Source of the DNA: Diphasiastrum complanatum
Lineage: Eukaryota; Streptophyta; Lycopodiopsida; Lycopodiales; Lycopodiaceae
Length of the DNA stretch: 64,000 bases
Direction of reading: 5' to 3'
Assembly (NCBI GenBank): GCA_029204225.1
Contig: CM055102.1
Location: 7,156,994 to 7,220,993 of the forward strand
The position numbers were made by a program, and so were the translations under genes. The notes under the pieces are model-generated. The model was not told the origin of the DNA. It did not search any database and saw only the letters and a list, made by a program, of their open reading frames with translations. Below are positions 1-11,479 of the stretch, piece by piece; position 1 is the stretch's first letter, and each line of letters begins with the position of its first letter.

Positions 1-178
1 ACTCGATACAATGCATCGAGTTTGTGTGCAAATCTGATGCAATGTATCATAACGACACACAAACTTGATACACTGCATCGAGTTTCATACTAAACTCAAC
101 GCAATGCAACGAAATGGCATACAAATCCGATGCAGTGCATCGAGTTTGTGTGCAATTTCGATGCAGTGCATCGTGAGA
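1..178. repeat. 31-bp minisatellite, about six units
   Basis: Degenerate units begin near 4, 34, 65, 96, 127 and 158. Each has a core like GATGCANTGCATCGAG followed by a TTTGTGTGCAAAT-like tail. Alternate units match best, giving a 62-bp higher-order period. The array is cut by the left edge of the window, so its true length is unknown. No coding potential is seen. Confidence 0.75.
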
Positions 179-889
179 AAGGGGATGTCTCTTCCATCAC
201 TTCAGGATCATCAACACCTCTAACTATTGATAGTGATGGGATTGATAGTAACTAGCATTTGGAACTGTATGAGTCCAAAGAGTTTTGAATATCGTGTGTG
301 TCACGAAATAGAAGTAATTACTTTATTTGTTTGTCACTTTTATATCGTGAGAGTATGAGCATTTTAAAAATGTGTTTTTTTTTTAACATTTGGTTTTCTT
401 TGAATGGGGAATTGTTCTTGCAAGTGGTCTTGAGAACCCCCAAAAATGGTATAATTGTTATTCTTGTCATGAACAAAAAAATGTCTCTTTTTTAATGTAT
501 TTTGAAAAAAACTTTACACTTGCGTAATGTTTTTTTGTTGACCCCCATAAAAAGAGGTCATTTTTCGGAATATCTTAGGGAATATTCCAAATGTTTCCCC
601 TTAGCTGGAAAACTTACCCATGCAATAGGAAATTGTGTTTATCATGTTAATGTTAGTTTGGAGCTAGAGTTAGAGTGGGGTGTAGAAGCAACTATTCTAA
701 GTTAGATTACCTATCCTTGTGTTCTAACCCTTTTGACATGCAGAGTTCTGAACACCATCGACTTGCTACACTCTACACTCTCTCTCTTTCAAGAGCTTAT
801 CTCACAAATGAATTTGCTCTAATCGATCTCCAAAAAGAGTCGGGAATATCCAATATTAAGTTCGCAGGTTTTTTTAAAATCCAAAACTC
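179..889. other. AT-rich intergenic stretch, no gene seen
   Basis: Short ORFs here have no recognisable domain and sit in T-rich sequence. No RNA gene, LTR end or polyprotein fragment could be recognised. Confidence 0.5.
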
Positions 890-1255
890 TTGCGTGGCAG
901 TGCCATGCGTGGCACTACCACGGCAAACAATTTTTTTTTTTTGAAAATTTGCCACACGTGTGTAAATTTTTTTTGGAAATGCAAATTTCTAGGCAGTGTG
1001 GTAGTCCGACGCGTGGCACTACCACGCTTATTTAAATTTCAAATTTTCTGTAAGGTTCTCGTCCCCCCCAGATCTCGTCAGAGGAAGGGCCAGTGACAGA
1101 AAATTTGTCGGCGTGGTAGTGCCATGTGTGGCAGTGCCACGCGACCATTGCCACGCTCATTGCCACGCGATTGCCACATACATTGCCACGTGAGGGTCGA
1201 CGAGTCAAATCTGGTCACTGTCTTATGTGTGTGGCAATGGGCGTGGCAAAGTGAT
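890..1255. repeat. cluster of GTGGCA / TGCCAC palindromic words
   Basis: GTGGCA-type and TGCCAC-type words recur many times on both strands. They include a perfect 13-bp palindrome at 1128-1140 (GTGGCA-G-TGCCAC) and a short hairpin at 1011-1027 (GCGTGG/CCACGC). The words sit in otherwise AT-rich sequence with poly-T runs. ORFs across it are repeat translations. It may be a decayed repeat element; the family is not recognised. Confidence 0.55.
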
Positions 1256-3195
1256 TCTATAGAACCATACTTTTTAGAAATTTTTTGAATATGAGACAAT
1301 TGGTTTAAAATTCATATAGTGGTAAACTATATTCTGAAGGATTGGTGATTGTTATATAAAATTCTACTTCTATACAGATGTGGATTTGACTTGGAATCCA
1401 TTAAAGTTTTCATTTGATTCAGATTCATTAAAGGAATGATTAAATTCCTAGAATTTAGATTTTCTGAACCCAAATGGTTATTTCTATTGGATAGTCGAGT
1501 ATTGAGAGTAATATTTCTATCACACATGGTAAAATACGTTATGAGTACTTTGGAAAAAAATCTGGTTTGTAATAGTGTTTGATGGTCATTACTGACTTTT
1601 TTATGATATTTAAATATTTTATAAATCATCTTCCGAGGAAATTTTTAATTGAAATTATGGACTTTCTTTTAAAAGGAGGAGATGAAGTGATAGGAAGAAG
1701 ACTTTCAAGTGATCAGCCAGTTGCATAGATTATTTTTATAGGAATCAAGTATTGTGAAAAGGTTGCACTATCCAAGTGAAATAGGACTCTCTAGGAATTG
1801 TTGCGAATATTTTGGAACTAGAGGAGCTTTGGGAAATGAATTGTGAGTTATTCACATCTATGGATAGTAGAGGTAAAGATTAAATTTAGGTTCCATTGAT
1901 CGGGTTAACTAAGTATCATTTTGTCATAGACTGAATTGGGCTGAAATAAAACTCTAATCTTAACCTGGTGAACAAAGATGTCTGTAGAAGTCGACATCTT
2001 AGCTAGGAGTACTAAGATTTGTTGTAGGTTGACCAAGTTGAAGAAATTTTGTTATTGAAAGTTTGATAGTTGGAAAGCTTGAGGATGTGGAATTATTCAC
2101 GTCAAAGATTTCCCAAATATGTTATTTACTCATGAGAATAGAGTTCTTTTGTAGCTGAGTTGCAAGATTCTCAATGAATTATGTTAGTAGCATATGCGGA
2201 TTTTGGGAAAAATCTACTGGACTATAGCATATGTTATGTATTGGATCATAATGGAATATTTTGGTATGGACGTCTTAGTCTTATGGATCTACTATGTGTT
2301 TCCTAAGTGCTGATATACTTAAACTAGTCAGTGAACATAGACATATGAACAAGTAATGTTTGGAACAATTATTTGCAAAACGGTTCTTTCTGTAGAAAGA
2401 ATGAATTATTGACTCCGAAAAGATTTAGAAGAGGGTCTAAATGTGGTGTTGTTTTGTGATGGACAAATTTAACATCTAGACATTTGAGACTTCTGAATCA
2501 TTAGCAATTAAGTTGAGTAGTTAGTTTACTCCTGAATAAAGTTAATTGGTTAAGCGAATGTGAAGAGAATTCACCAAAAACTATTTATTTTAATCCATAT
2601 TGCTTATAAGACACATGATTTGTGAATCATTGTGATTCATTAGTAAAAGTTATGTGCATAGAATAATAGGAAATTCTTGGCATAGGATATTTCTCAAATG
2701 GAAAATAGACTCTAAGTTATTAATTGTATCCTAGTGAGCTCATATTGGATGATAGAATCTAATGAATATCAAGAATAACCACTGAATTCAATTGGAATTC
2801 AGCAAAACTTTGTAATCTCTAGATTTTGTTCTAGAGGATTGTATAAAGGTTCTGTAGTTGAAGACATATGCTAAAATGGTGATGTGTCTTTTCTCTTTAA
2901 TTACATGATTGATCTCATACTTTGGATAACTCATATCATGTTAAGAATCAGATTGGAAGAATATTCTTGAAATCCAGTAATTTTTCTTAAGGAAAAAGAT
3001 TTTGGAATGATTCTTATATTTCCTAAGTTGTATGTTGGACATATACTCAAGTGTCTTTTAATGATTAAGACTCCTGCTAATTATGATTAACGAATCATAA
3101 ATTTCTAAATATTTATTTTGGTTCCTAGTGAAAGTGATTTATCTACAACATAATAAGTACTCCTTCAAATTCAAAATCAAGGTGATAGAACTCAT
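1256..3195. other. AT-rich intergenic region, no gene recognised
   Basis: About 1.9 kb with frequent stops in all frames. No motif of reverse transcriptase, integrase or protease could be read, and no LTR ends were seen. It may be a very old transposon relic, but nothing visible supports a specific call. Confidence 0.4.
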
Positions 3196-3524
3196 GAGTG
3201 CTTGTAAGAAGTTATTGGTGCCATTATCTTTTACAATAGAAAGCCATTATTGTCAAGTGCTCTCTCTCTCTATCAAAATAGTTTTTTATCCAATACTTAT
3301 CAAGTTCATTAACTCTTATAAATGTATACGTCAAGTCTTGTCAAAGCAAGCCATAGGTGGATGCAAAGTCTTGACTAGTGCTTGTAAGAAGTTATTGGTG
3401 CCATTATCTTTTACAATAGAAAGCCATTATTGTCAAGTGCTCTCTCTCTCTCTATCAAAATAGTTTTTTATCCAATACTTATCAAGTTCATTAACTCTTA
3501 TAAATGTATACGCAAAGTCTTGAA
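3196..3524. repeat. two-copy 180-bp tandem duplication
   Basis: The segment starting AGTGCTTGTAAGAAGTTATT at 3197 recurs at 3377, an offset of 180 bp, and the copies stay alike for about 145 bp. They differ mainly by one extra CT in the internal (CT)n run. High identity implies a fairly recent duplication. Confidence 0.85.
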
Positions 3525-3605
3525 TGACCAGCAAAGCCATTGTGAAAGACTATTGATGTATTGAGCTTTAATGAACAAGTTTCATGATACGGACTCCTTT
3601 GGTTC

Positions 3606-4020
3606 TTGTTTCATCAATGTGTGTGTTATTGGAGGTTGGCACTCGTTGGCGCTTATTTGCATGGGTCCGGGGTAATGAGCGGGCCTGTGCGCTTTTGGAC
3701 GCATGGACAAGCCCGCCCATGCAATTTAAGGGCAGACAAGACAGATGGGTGCCCGAGTCCTGACGCCAATGGGCCCCGACGCGCGCCCGGGACACACCAG
3801 CGCCAGTGGTCTCGGCTGGTGGTCGGCGCCGGACCATCGGCGCTAGTGCGCCGAGGGTCTCGGGTGCCAGCAGCTCCGACGCCAACGGTCCTGGCCGTTC
3901 TGGTGCCACGCCAACACCACTGGCACTGGTGGTCACGAGCGCCATTGGCATGGGACCCAACGCCACTGGTCCCGAGCCAGGCCTCACAGGTCCCCGCTCA
4001 TGCACATGCAAGGGATGTGC
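3606..4020. other. GC-rich, CpG-containing block of unknown origin
   Basis: A sharp rise in GC against AT-rich flanks, with recurring GCCACTGG / CGCCAAC / GGTCTCGG words. Overlapping open frames occur on both strands (to 158 codons), but low-complexity GC-rich DNA gives such frames by chance. No domain is recognised, so no gene is called. Confidence 0.4.
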
Positions 4021-4969
4021 TTAGTTTCACATATATAGCTCATCTGGCAAATATTGGAGTTTATAATGGGATAAACAAATGACTTACCACGTGGCAATCA
4101 GCTGATGACTAGCTGCAAAAAATCGGATCCCGGTTCGCAGGTCCCGTGAAAAATTTCGGGCAGCTGCCTCAAAAATCCCTGGCAGCCGCAGAAAATACCT
4201 GAAAACACTTGGCTGCCCAAGATTTGCTTGCCCGCATGGGGGGTTTGCACTGAATACAACAAAAGTAAGTCATGTCTCCAAGAGAAGAGAGGAGAGGTTT
4301 TTCACACACCTTGAAAGTTTCAAGACGTGATGCTAATTAATATCAAGTACAGAACAAAGAATAATTTTACTGAAGCCGTGGAATTGTCATCGGTTTCGGT
4401 AGCATTTAACCAATTGACAGTAATAACATTATAACTTAGTTTTGAGCTACTATGGATCTTATAAAATTTACTGAAACTTGGCATTGAGTGTTCAACTAGA
4501 AGCATTCTGATTTCTGCCCCCGGGGTAAGCCATTACTCGCTTGGATCCTGAATCGTGATCATATTTTAATTTCCAGAAATGTGTGAGGGAATTGAGATTC
4601 CAGAGTCCAAAAATTGATTGATCATCGCAGTCCAGAGAGATCATCCAGCCTGCGAGGAACTGAAACAGGAGGGGGGGGAGAGAGAGAGAGAGGAGACTAG
4701 CAGATCCCCCGTTTCTGGCCATGTACGATGATAACACAACAGCTAATGTGAAGGAGACTGTAGCGGCTATCTTAAGGGCTCTTAAAACCACCAACTCCCC
4801 TGAATGCATCCCATCAACTGCCCCCAACTAACACACAACTGCCCAACACCAACGACCATGAATGCCCAATACGTACCTGGCTACCTGCCCACCAAATCCA
4901 TGAATGCCCACCTGTGCCACCAACTGCCCACGTGTGCCATGAATGCCACCAATGAACTCCAAACTACCA
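4021..4969. other. intergenic, no supported gene
   Basis: Includes a G/GA-rich patch (about 4672-4694) and repeated CTGCCCAC / ATGAATGCC words near 4830-4960. A 111-codon minus-strand frame at 4492-4827 has a hydrophobic stretch but no recognisable family. Confidence 0.4.
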
Positions 4970-5227
4970 ACACATAAATGCCCATCCAATTCCATTGAAT
5001 ATTTTCTTGAAAATATTCCTCATATTTTTGTGAAAATATTCCTTCTGAAGGATGTAATTTTTAGTGTTGACATTTGACGTTCACGGATGCCCATCCAATC
5101 CCATTGAATATTCCAACACATAAATGCCCATCCAATCCCATTGAATATTTTTGTGAAAATATTCCTCAATTTTTTTGAAAAATATTCCTTGTGAAGGATG
5201 TAATTAGTGTTGACATTTGACGTTCAC
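4970..5227. repeat. tandem duplication of about 115 bp plus a partial unit
   Basis: CACATAAATGCCCATCCAAT through GACATTTGACGTTCAC occurs at about 4970-5084 and again at 5114-5227. A 29-bp partial unit (GGATGCCCATCC...) lies between them. Copies differ by small indels in A/T runs. No coding content. Confidence 0.8.
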
Positions 5228-6127
5228 TTCATGCTTTATTTGCATGACGTCTGACCAATGTTCATGGCCGTCATGTGACATTTGCCTTTCAAATTTATGA
5301 CATCTTCATATAAAAATTGCCCTTCAAAAGTGTGAAATCCTCATAAAACTTGTCCTTTAAATTGCATTTTTCAAAAGATGAACTTTCACTTAGATTTCAT
5401 GTTGTGTTCTTCAATATTAAATTTCAAGTAAAAAGTTAATTTAAATGTAACTATTTAGGTTTCCTATATCAAATTCCAAGGAAAAGAGTTACCCAAAAAA
5501 AATTTGGTACAAAATAAACTCTTTAAAATTAGTACCATCAAAGCTTGAAGGTGCACTTTTATGAATTTTAACCTTTCAATCAGACAGTTTCATACAAAAT
5601 TTTACACTTCAGTGTTAACACCAAAAAATTTCAAGCGCTTGCCAAATGCGTTTAAATTGGCCTTTGAAGGGCATGACGGACCTCAAATTTCAAAATTTCA
5701 ACACTGGATCTAATGAATGGGAGCAATGGGACAATCAAGAATAAGAATTCAATACAATGATGATGCAGACTAAATGTAATACATTCCAATATACATCTCT
5801 TATTATCATTAATATTGTTATTTTAAAGCTTTTGTTATTGTCCTTGTATTGATTTATGATTACTTTTATTTCTCTTTCTTCACTGTTATTTTTTTAATTT
5901 CTTAGCAATTTGTTGCAATGTTTACCCACCAACAACTGCCCATCACCAACACACAATCCATATCAATCATGGTTAGGGTGAGAAATAACTATGGTTAAAT
6001 CGAAGCTCTAGGATAAGTATAGAACAAATGAAGATATGATCAAAGTTTCTTACAACAAGATGATGGAGATGCACACAATGCTCCTTCTACATCAGCGAGT
6101 GGCACACCTCGCTGCTTTCGTTCATGT

Positions 6128-6128
<1 letters not shown>
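5228..6128. other. AT-rich intergenic stretch
   Basis: No open frame of interest, RNA gene or transposon end was recognised before the GA microsatellite. Confidence 0.4.

Positions 6129-6130
<2 letters not shown>

Positions 6131-6201
<71 letters not shown>
6131..6201. repeat. (GA)n microsatellite, about 71 bp
   Basis: Uninterrupted GA run. It directly abuts the start of the 121-130-bp minisatellite. Confidence 0.95.
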
Positions 6202-6204
<3 letters not shown>

Positions 6205-6960
6205 CTAATGAAGTAGTCTATTGCTCAAATTAGTAATTTACTAATGAACCAAACTTAATGGACTCAAAAGTAGAAAGGACTCATGAGAGGTCATGAACTC
6301 ATGATCCATGCTAATCAACCAAATTCTAATGAAGTAGTCTATCTCTCAAATCACTAATATACTAGGGTACACATGAACCAAATTTTAATGGACTCATAAG
6401 TAGAAAGGACTCATGAGAGGTCATGACCTCATGATCCATGCCACTCAACCAAATTCTAATGAAGTAGTCTATCTCTCAAATTAGTAATATACTAGGGTAC
6501 AGGTGAACCAAATTTTAATGGACTCATAAGTAGAAAGGACTCATGAGAAGTCTTGAACATATGATCCATGCCACTCAACCAAATTCTAAAGAAGTAGTCT
6601 ATTCTCAAATTTGTAATGCACTAGGTACAAATCAGCCAAATTTTAATGGACTTGTAAATACAAAGGACTCATGAGAAGTCATGAGTCCATGACCTACCCC
6701 ACAAGAACTAAATTCCAAGGAAAGTAGTCTATTCTCAAATGGGGAATGTACTAGGTACACATGCATCAAATTTTAATGGACTCAAAAGTAGAAAGGACTC
6801 AATATGAACTCATGATCCACGCCATGTCACATGAACCAAATTTTAAAAGAAGTAGTCTATTGTGCAATGTACTACACCAAAATTTAATGAGGTAGTCTAT
6901 CTCTTAAATTTGAAACCAACCAAATTCTAATGAAGTAGTATGTTCGTCAAATTCGTAAGG
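6202..6960. repeat. 121-130-bp minisatellite, six to eight units
   Basis: ATTCTAATGAAGTAGTCTAT starts units near 6202, 6323, 6453, 6583 and 6712 (first A to T variation), with eroded units near 6840, 6880 and 6926. Each full unit also holds TTTTAATGGACTCATAAGTAG and GGACTCATGAGAGGTCATGA-like words. Decay increases to the right. No coding function is seen. Confidence 0.85.
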
Positions 6961-7084
6961 TAACTTTACTAGGCATAGTTTTGAAATTGATTGGCTACAA
7001 ACTTTTTAGTTTTTATTGTAAAATAAATACCTATTTTTCAAATCCTAATAGGATTGTTACCTATAAGTGACATAAAACCTCCAA

Positions 7085-7570
7085 AAGCAATTCTCAATGT
7101 GAAAGTTGGGGAGGGAGGGCTCGCATCTCAGAGGCACGGTGGCCGTTTGGCCCCGGTGCGCCCTCAGCCACATGTTAAAAAAAAAAAAATTGGATGTCCT
7201 AGCGCCACGTGTTTGGGCAGCCAAAGATTATCCCATAAGCACATCTCTGGGGTTCCTGGAGGCAAATTTATAAGCAAACATGCACATTGTCTCACATGTG
7301 TGTGCCTGGGTGTGCAGGTGCCCGGCGTGGCTCCCGTTGCCCGACGCCACCCAGACGAGCTGCCCAGCGCCACTCCCCGTTGCCATGCTCAACGTCCACT
7401 CAAGCGCTCCCGGTCGCCCGTACCCGCTAAAATCGATTGTGCGAGGAATTTTGGTAGTCCCCGCCTGCCCAGGCTTCGGGGCCACGTGGCGCCCAGCCAC
7501 TGGGCTGGGGCCAAACGCTAAGTACGTGTGGTCCCGTGCCCTAAAGTCCCAACAGGGGGTAGGGGGTTCC
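7085..7570. other. GC-rich block, no supported gene
   Basis: GC-rich sequence with GGGCAG, GCGCCAC and CCCGTTGCC words. Overlapping frames on both strands (to 155 codons) lack any recognised domain. It resembles the block at 3606-4020 in composition but no clear alignment was seen. Confidence 0.4.
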
Positions 7571-7904
7571 TTTTTTTGCAACTGAGTTGGTTTCATGCAA
7601 TATCTTAGTTTGGTCAATTTTTTTTTTCTTACCTCCAAGTTACTAAAACTTTCAAAGCTCGTTAGTTTTCCTTTGAATTCTAAAGTGCACTTCCAAATTA
7701 TCTATCAAAATTCCCCTAAGAAATCGATTTCCTCTACAATTTGAAACTTGATAAAACGTTAAAAATAGTCTACAATCCTTAATAAAAAACACAAATTTAA
7801 ACTACTTCAAGCTAAGTTTGCCCAAGGAATCCTACTTAGTGTACCATATATATCTACTTCCTAAAAGTCCACATCTATATTATACAAAATAATAGTGCTT
7901 CGCG

Positions 7905-7951
7905 GGCAGCTCACGCTGCCTGCTGACGAGTGACGGGCAGCGTGAGCTGCC
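7905..7951. repeat. perfect 16-bp inverted repeat (hairpin)
   Basis: GGCAGCTCACGCTGCC at 7905-7920 is the exact reverse complement of 7936-7951, with a 15-bp loop. Part of the arm (CTCACGCTGCCTG) recurs near 7989-8001. It stands out as GC-rich in AT-rich sequence. Confidence 0.8.
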
Positions 7952-8001
7952 TGGAAACGCTCTTTTTTTTTTTAATTTCTTTCCCTCCCTCACGCTGCCT
8001 G

Positions 8002-9024
8002 AGCGAGAATTCTTTGTGTATTATCTATTATTATATACTAAAACAAGCCCACTTTGTTCAAAAACGTCCCTCAGAAATGCCAACTGCGCTTCAGCCTGAG
8101 CTATGGCACTCAATCCGAGGGCTGATGATCTGAGGTGGCATAGGCCAAATCACGCTTCCTGCTGATCGGATTTGCTTTATGGTTTCGATGATTGATGGAG
8201 ATTGGGGAATGAGATTGGGTTAGTGGTCCGCGGTTGCTTCAGAGGTGTAATACTCGCAGAACCAACACAAGCCCTGAGCAATATTTAGTGGCATTTTTGA
8301 CTTTGATATAGTTCGTTAATGCATGATAGTTTGGAATTCCAGTAACCAATTTCTCACTACAATTAGATTCTAAGATTATTGCACTAACGATCCAAAATCT
8401 ACAAAAATCATAGTCCCAACAAAAAATCTAGACTAACGTGAAATTTCTTTTGAAAAATTCTGGTCGCTCGCCCAACTGGGCGGGAAAACTTGCTCACGAT
8501 ACAAAGTTTCTATCCTTTGTGTGCTTCATTGGGACAATCGTTGCAATTTGAGAATTGTTGTGCCAAATGCACCAAAGTGACTTTTCGTGCCAATTCTTGG
8601 TTCGGAATAGTGGAATGGTCTCCTTCCAATTTTGTGGTCATAAAGGACATCCTTCGATATAGATCATAGGTAAAAAAATTTGGCCTTGTACCTTTAATGA
8701 GCATGAGGGTCAATTATCTTTTTTTTTTATTTAAACTTTGTTTCTTTTTTATGTTAGTTATAAATAGTGTGTGTGGACCGATAGTGCGATAAATAAGATC
8801 GGTGTTTAGATCTTTTGATATTTATAACATTAGACGCTCTTTCTCTTTTGGTAGAGGCAAGCTGTTCATTGTGGATGCAGGATCCGAAAATTGATAGACG
8901 ATGATTGTGCAGACGATTGGCAGATTTATTTCTATGTTTCGTTGTACAAGCGTACTCTGTAGACTCCGTGAGTTATGGGGATGGCATTTGATCCTCAGCG
9001 CATTGCGGGTGTTTGCGAGGAGCC
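8002..9024. other. intergenic, no gene recognised
   Basis: Scattered short ORFs only; none shows a domain. No RNA gene or transposon terminus was recognised. Confidence 0.4.
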
Positions 9025-9500
9025 TCGCATCCGCGAACAAGATTTCGGTATGAGAATCTTTATAATTCTGTTTTGCATTTGCGAACAAGATTTTAGCACT
9101 GCGACTTTTGATTTTGTTTTGCATCCGCAAACAAAGATTTCAGTGCTGCGAAGTTGTATTCTGTTTTGCATTTGAGAACAAGATTTTGGTATGAGAATCT
9201 CTGTTCTATTCTGCATTTGAGAACAAGATTGCTATACTGAGAACCTTTTATCTATGTTGTACATGCAAACAAAATCTCAGCAATGAGAATCTTTATTTTA
9301 TTTTGCTTTGCAACAAGACTACGAACTTTTGTTTTATATTTCACTACTGAGAATATTTATTCTATTTTACATTTGCGAACAAGATTTTGTTATGGTAATC
9401 TTTCTTCTAATTTGCATATATGATATGAGAACAAGATAATGGTAGCACTGAGAGTCTTTATTCCCTTTTCATATGTGAACTAAGATATTGGTATGCCAAT
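9025..9500. repeat. 45-47-bp minisatellite, about ten degenerate units
   Basis: GCGAACAAGATTTCGGTATG-like units recur near 9034, 9081, 9126, 9173 and 9217, then decay to the right (GCAAACAAAATCTC, GAGAACAAGATAATGG). Each unit contains GAGAATCTTTAT and TTCTGTTTTGCAT variants. Frames through it are repeat translations. Confidence 0.8.
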
Positions 9501-9898
9501 CTTTATCTATATCATATAAAACATTAGTGTTACATTGCTCCAAGAATGGTCTAACTACGCAGCAGGGGGAAGAGTGTACCCAAATTTTTGGTCAAAACAA
9601 GCTTGAAGAGAAAACTATGAGTAGCACAACTCTACACTAAATTCAGAGCATATTTTGCATACATTGAACCTTTTGAAGAAGAAATTTAATTTTGCAAGGC
9701 AAGCCCTCTACATTGCTCCCCGTTTGATAGCTGTCCAAAATATTATGATTGTTAGATTAAGAGTGTTCAAAACATGCGCAATTGGCCACACTCAGGACAT
9801 CTCCGTTGACCAGTTGCTGAATGCATCAATTTGATGGTGTGGGAGGTATTCTTGAAGCATGGTTCATTATAGGTGAACCAATCAAAGATCCGATATAT
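9501..9898. other. intergenic, nothing recognised
   Basis: Unique-looking AT-rich sequence between the minisatellite and the CT-containing duplications. No gene or element end was seen. Confidence 0.4.
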
Positions 9899-9950
9899 AA
9901 CAATTTTGGGTTTTTGTCCCTCGATTGCATTTGCACAGTTTCATGTATAT

Positions 9951-10003
<53 letters not shown>

Positions 10004-10170
10004 CCCCTCTTTTTTACAAAACTATATCTCATGGTAGCCCTGCACCTAACCATCGCCACATTGGACTTTGGCCCTCCATTCGACTTCGGTCTGCACATAA
10101 CAATTATCGAAGATAACAATTTCGGTTTTTTGTCCCTCGATTGCATTTGCTACAGTTTCACGTATATGCT

Positions 10171-10249
<79 letters not shown>

Positions 10250-10279
10250 CTCTTTTTTAAGGTACTATAATCTCATGGT

Positions 10280-10356
<77 letters not shown>

Positions 10357-10450
10357 CTCTTTTTTAAGGTACTATAATCTCATGGTAGCCCTGCACCTAA
10401 CCATGGCCACATTGGACTTTGGCCCGCCATTTGACATCGGTCCGCATTCG
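9899..10450. repeat. three-fold duplication carrying (CT)n tracts
   Basis: TTTTGTCCCTCGATTGCATTTGC, a (CT)n tract, then ACCCCTCTTTTTT and CTCATGGTAGCCCTGCACCTAACC occur in order more than once. CT tracts lie at about 9956-10000, 10173-10245 and 10282-10352. The last two are each followed by the same 37-bp segment, ACCCCTCTTTTTTAAGG and onward. The pattern suggests slippage or unequal exchange seeded by the CT runs. The 11359 start codon lies about 0.9 kb downstream. Confidence 0.85.
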
Positions 10451-10488
10451 ACTTCGGACCTCCTTCCGTTCCCGTCGCACCCCGCACT

Positions 10489-10648
10489 CCACTTTCCCCT
10501 GTGATTCCCCCCTCCACAATCCATTCAAAACATCCCCTACCAAAGGATCGACGAACTAAAATTGGCCACCACTTTCCCCTGTGATTCCCCCCTCCACAAT
10601 CCATTCAAAACACCCCCTACCAAAGGATCGACGAACTAAAATTGGCCA
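10489..10648. repeat. 80-bp tandem duplication, two copies
   Basis: CCACTTTCCCCTGTGATTCC begins at 10489 and again at 10569. The 80-bp units are nearly identical (one visible T/C difference). Confidence 0.9.
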
Positions 10649-10671
10649 CATCTATATGTCCTCCTTTGGAC

Positions 10672-10724
10672 ACACACACACACACACACACACTCACTCA
10701 CTCACTCACTCACACTCACACTCA
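10672..10724. repeat. (CA)n / (CACT)n compound microsatellite
   Basis: CA run passing into (CACT)n and then CACACT words, about 640 bp upstream of the first exon. Confidence 0.9.
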
Positions 10725-10859
10725 CATCATTGGCCGCCCGTCATCGATTGTCACCCATATCGTCGCCTCCCGCCTGCTATCATCGGTCGTCACCCAGATC
10801 ATCCGCCCCCGCCCGTCAACGACGGGCACACTACGCTAGTAATACATAAAATATTAAGT

Positions 10860-11358
10860 GATTCAATGAATTATATGGATCACAGTATTCTAAAACGGTT
10901 ACTCACATTTAAAGCTGAAGCTGATTTCTAGAGTGTTAGTTTCCTGCTTGTTTCAGGATCACCTGATAAACATTGGTGATAAACATAATTGGTTCCTGCT
11001 TGTTTCAAGATCGACTGATAAATTTTGAAATTAGTGGATTGGTAGTAGGACTTTGCAAATTCTGTGCAAGCACTGACTGGCCTACAAATTCAACCATTCA
11101 CCCTCACCCTCTTATGTGAAGTGTGAGCCTTGAGGAGAGAAGCCTTGGATGATGTTAGTTAGCATCAGAGCTATAGACCTCCTTGCGAGCTTTCCCACAC
11201 ACCTCCAGCAGGCATTCAGCTCAATTCCAAATACAGTAGGCTTTTGCATATTTTTTCTGTGCCAGAGAAGCATAGCGAACTGGTTGCTGTAAACTCCTTC
11301 AAATTAGGCAGCTACCACCAACAAAGCTGCTCTCCCAGGACCGATACACACATACGGG
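10860..11358 (+). promoter_or_regulatory. presumed promoter and 5' UTR of the SDR gene
   Basis: Placed only by position immediately upstream of exon 1. No convincing TATA box or initiator could be assigned; GCATATTTTTT near 11247 is the only weak candidate. The transcription start cannot be read from sequence alone. An ATG at 11244 opens an out-of-frame ORF that overlaps exon 1, so either transcription starts below it or it acts as an upstream ORF. Confidence 0.3.
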
Positions 11359-11479
11359 ATGGGGGGATCTGTGAGTTACGTGCGTGGAGCTCCTGGAGCC
11401 AGCGGTTTTGGCTCCCGATCCACTGCCGAGGAAGTGACTGCTGGGATTTCGCTGCACTCTCGCACAGCCATCATCACTG
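11359..11479 (+). CDS. TIC32-like short-chain dehydrogenase, exon 1
   Basis: Encodes residues 1-40 plus the first base of codon 41. The peptide contains GASGFGSRSTAEEVTAGI and then TAIIT. This is the typical N-terminus of plant TIC32-like SDRs (classical Rossmann NAD(P)H oxidoreductases; some members sit at the chloroplast inner envelope and bind calmodulin). The start at 11359 gives an N-terminus of family-like length. The exon ends ...ATCACTG before GT-AATTC, splitting the Gly codon of TGxxxGxG in phase 1. The substrate of this copy cannot be told from sequence. It is clearly a member of the family; orthology to TIC32 itself is uncertain. Confidence 0.88.

Noticed and set aside
3606-4082. 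Overlapping long ORFs on both strands
   Set aside because: GC-rich low-complexity DNA yields open frames by chance. No domain, and both strands are equally open.
4492-4827. 111-codon minus-strand ORF with a hydrophobic stretch and a CAG acceptor-like site
   Set aside because: No family recognised. It runs through a C/CT-rich low-complexity patch and has no supporting neighbouring exon.
6202-6960. CRISPR-like regularly spaced repeats
   Set aside because: Units are contiguous 121-130-bp tandem repeats without unique spacers, in a plant nuclear context.
7054-7638. Several 100-155-codon ORFs
   Set aside because: Same reason as 3606-4082: GC-rich block, no motif, mutually overlapping frames.
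10581-10931. His/Thr-Pro-rich ORFs
   Set aside because: Translations of the CA/CACT microsatellite and the 80-bp duplication.
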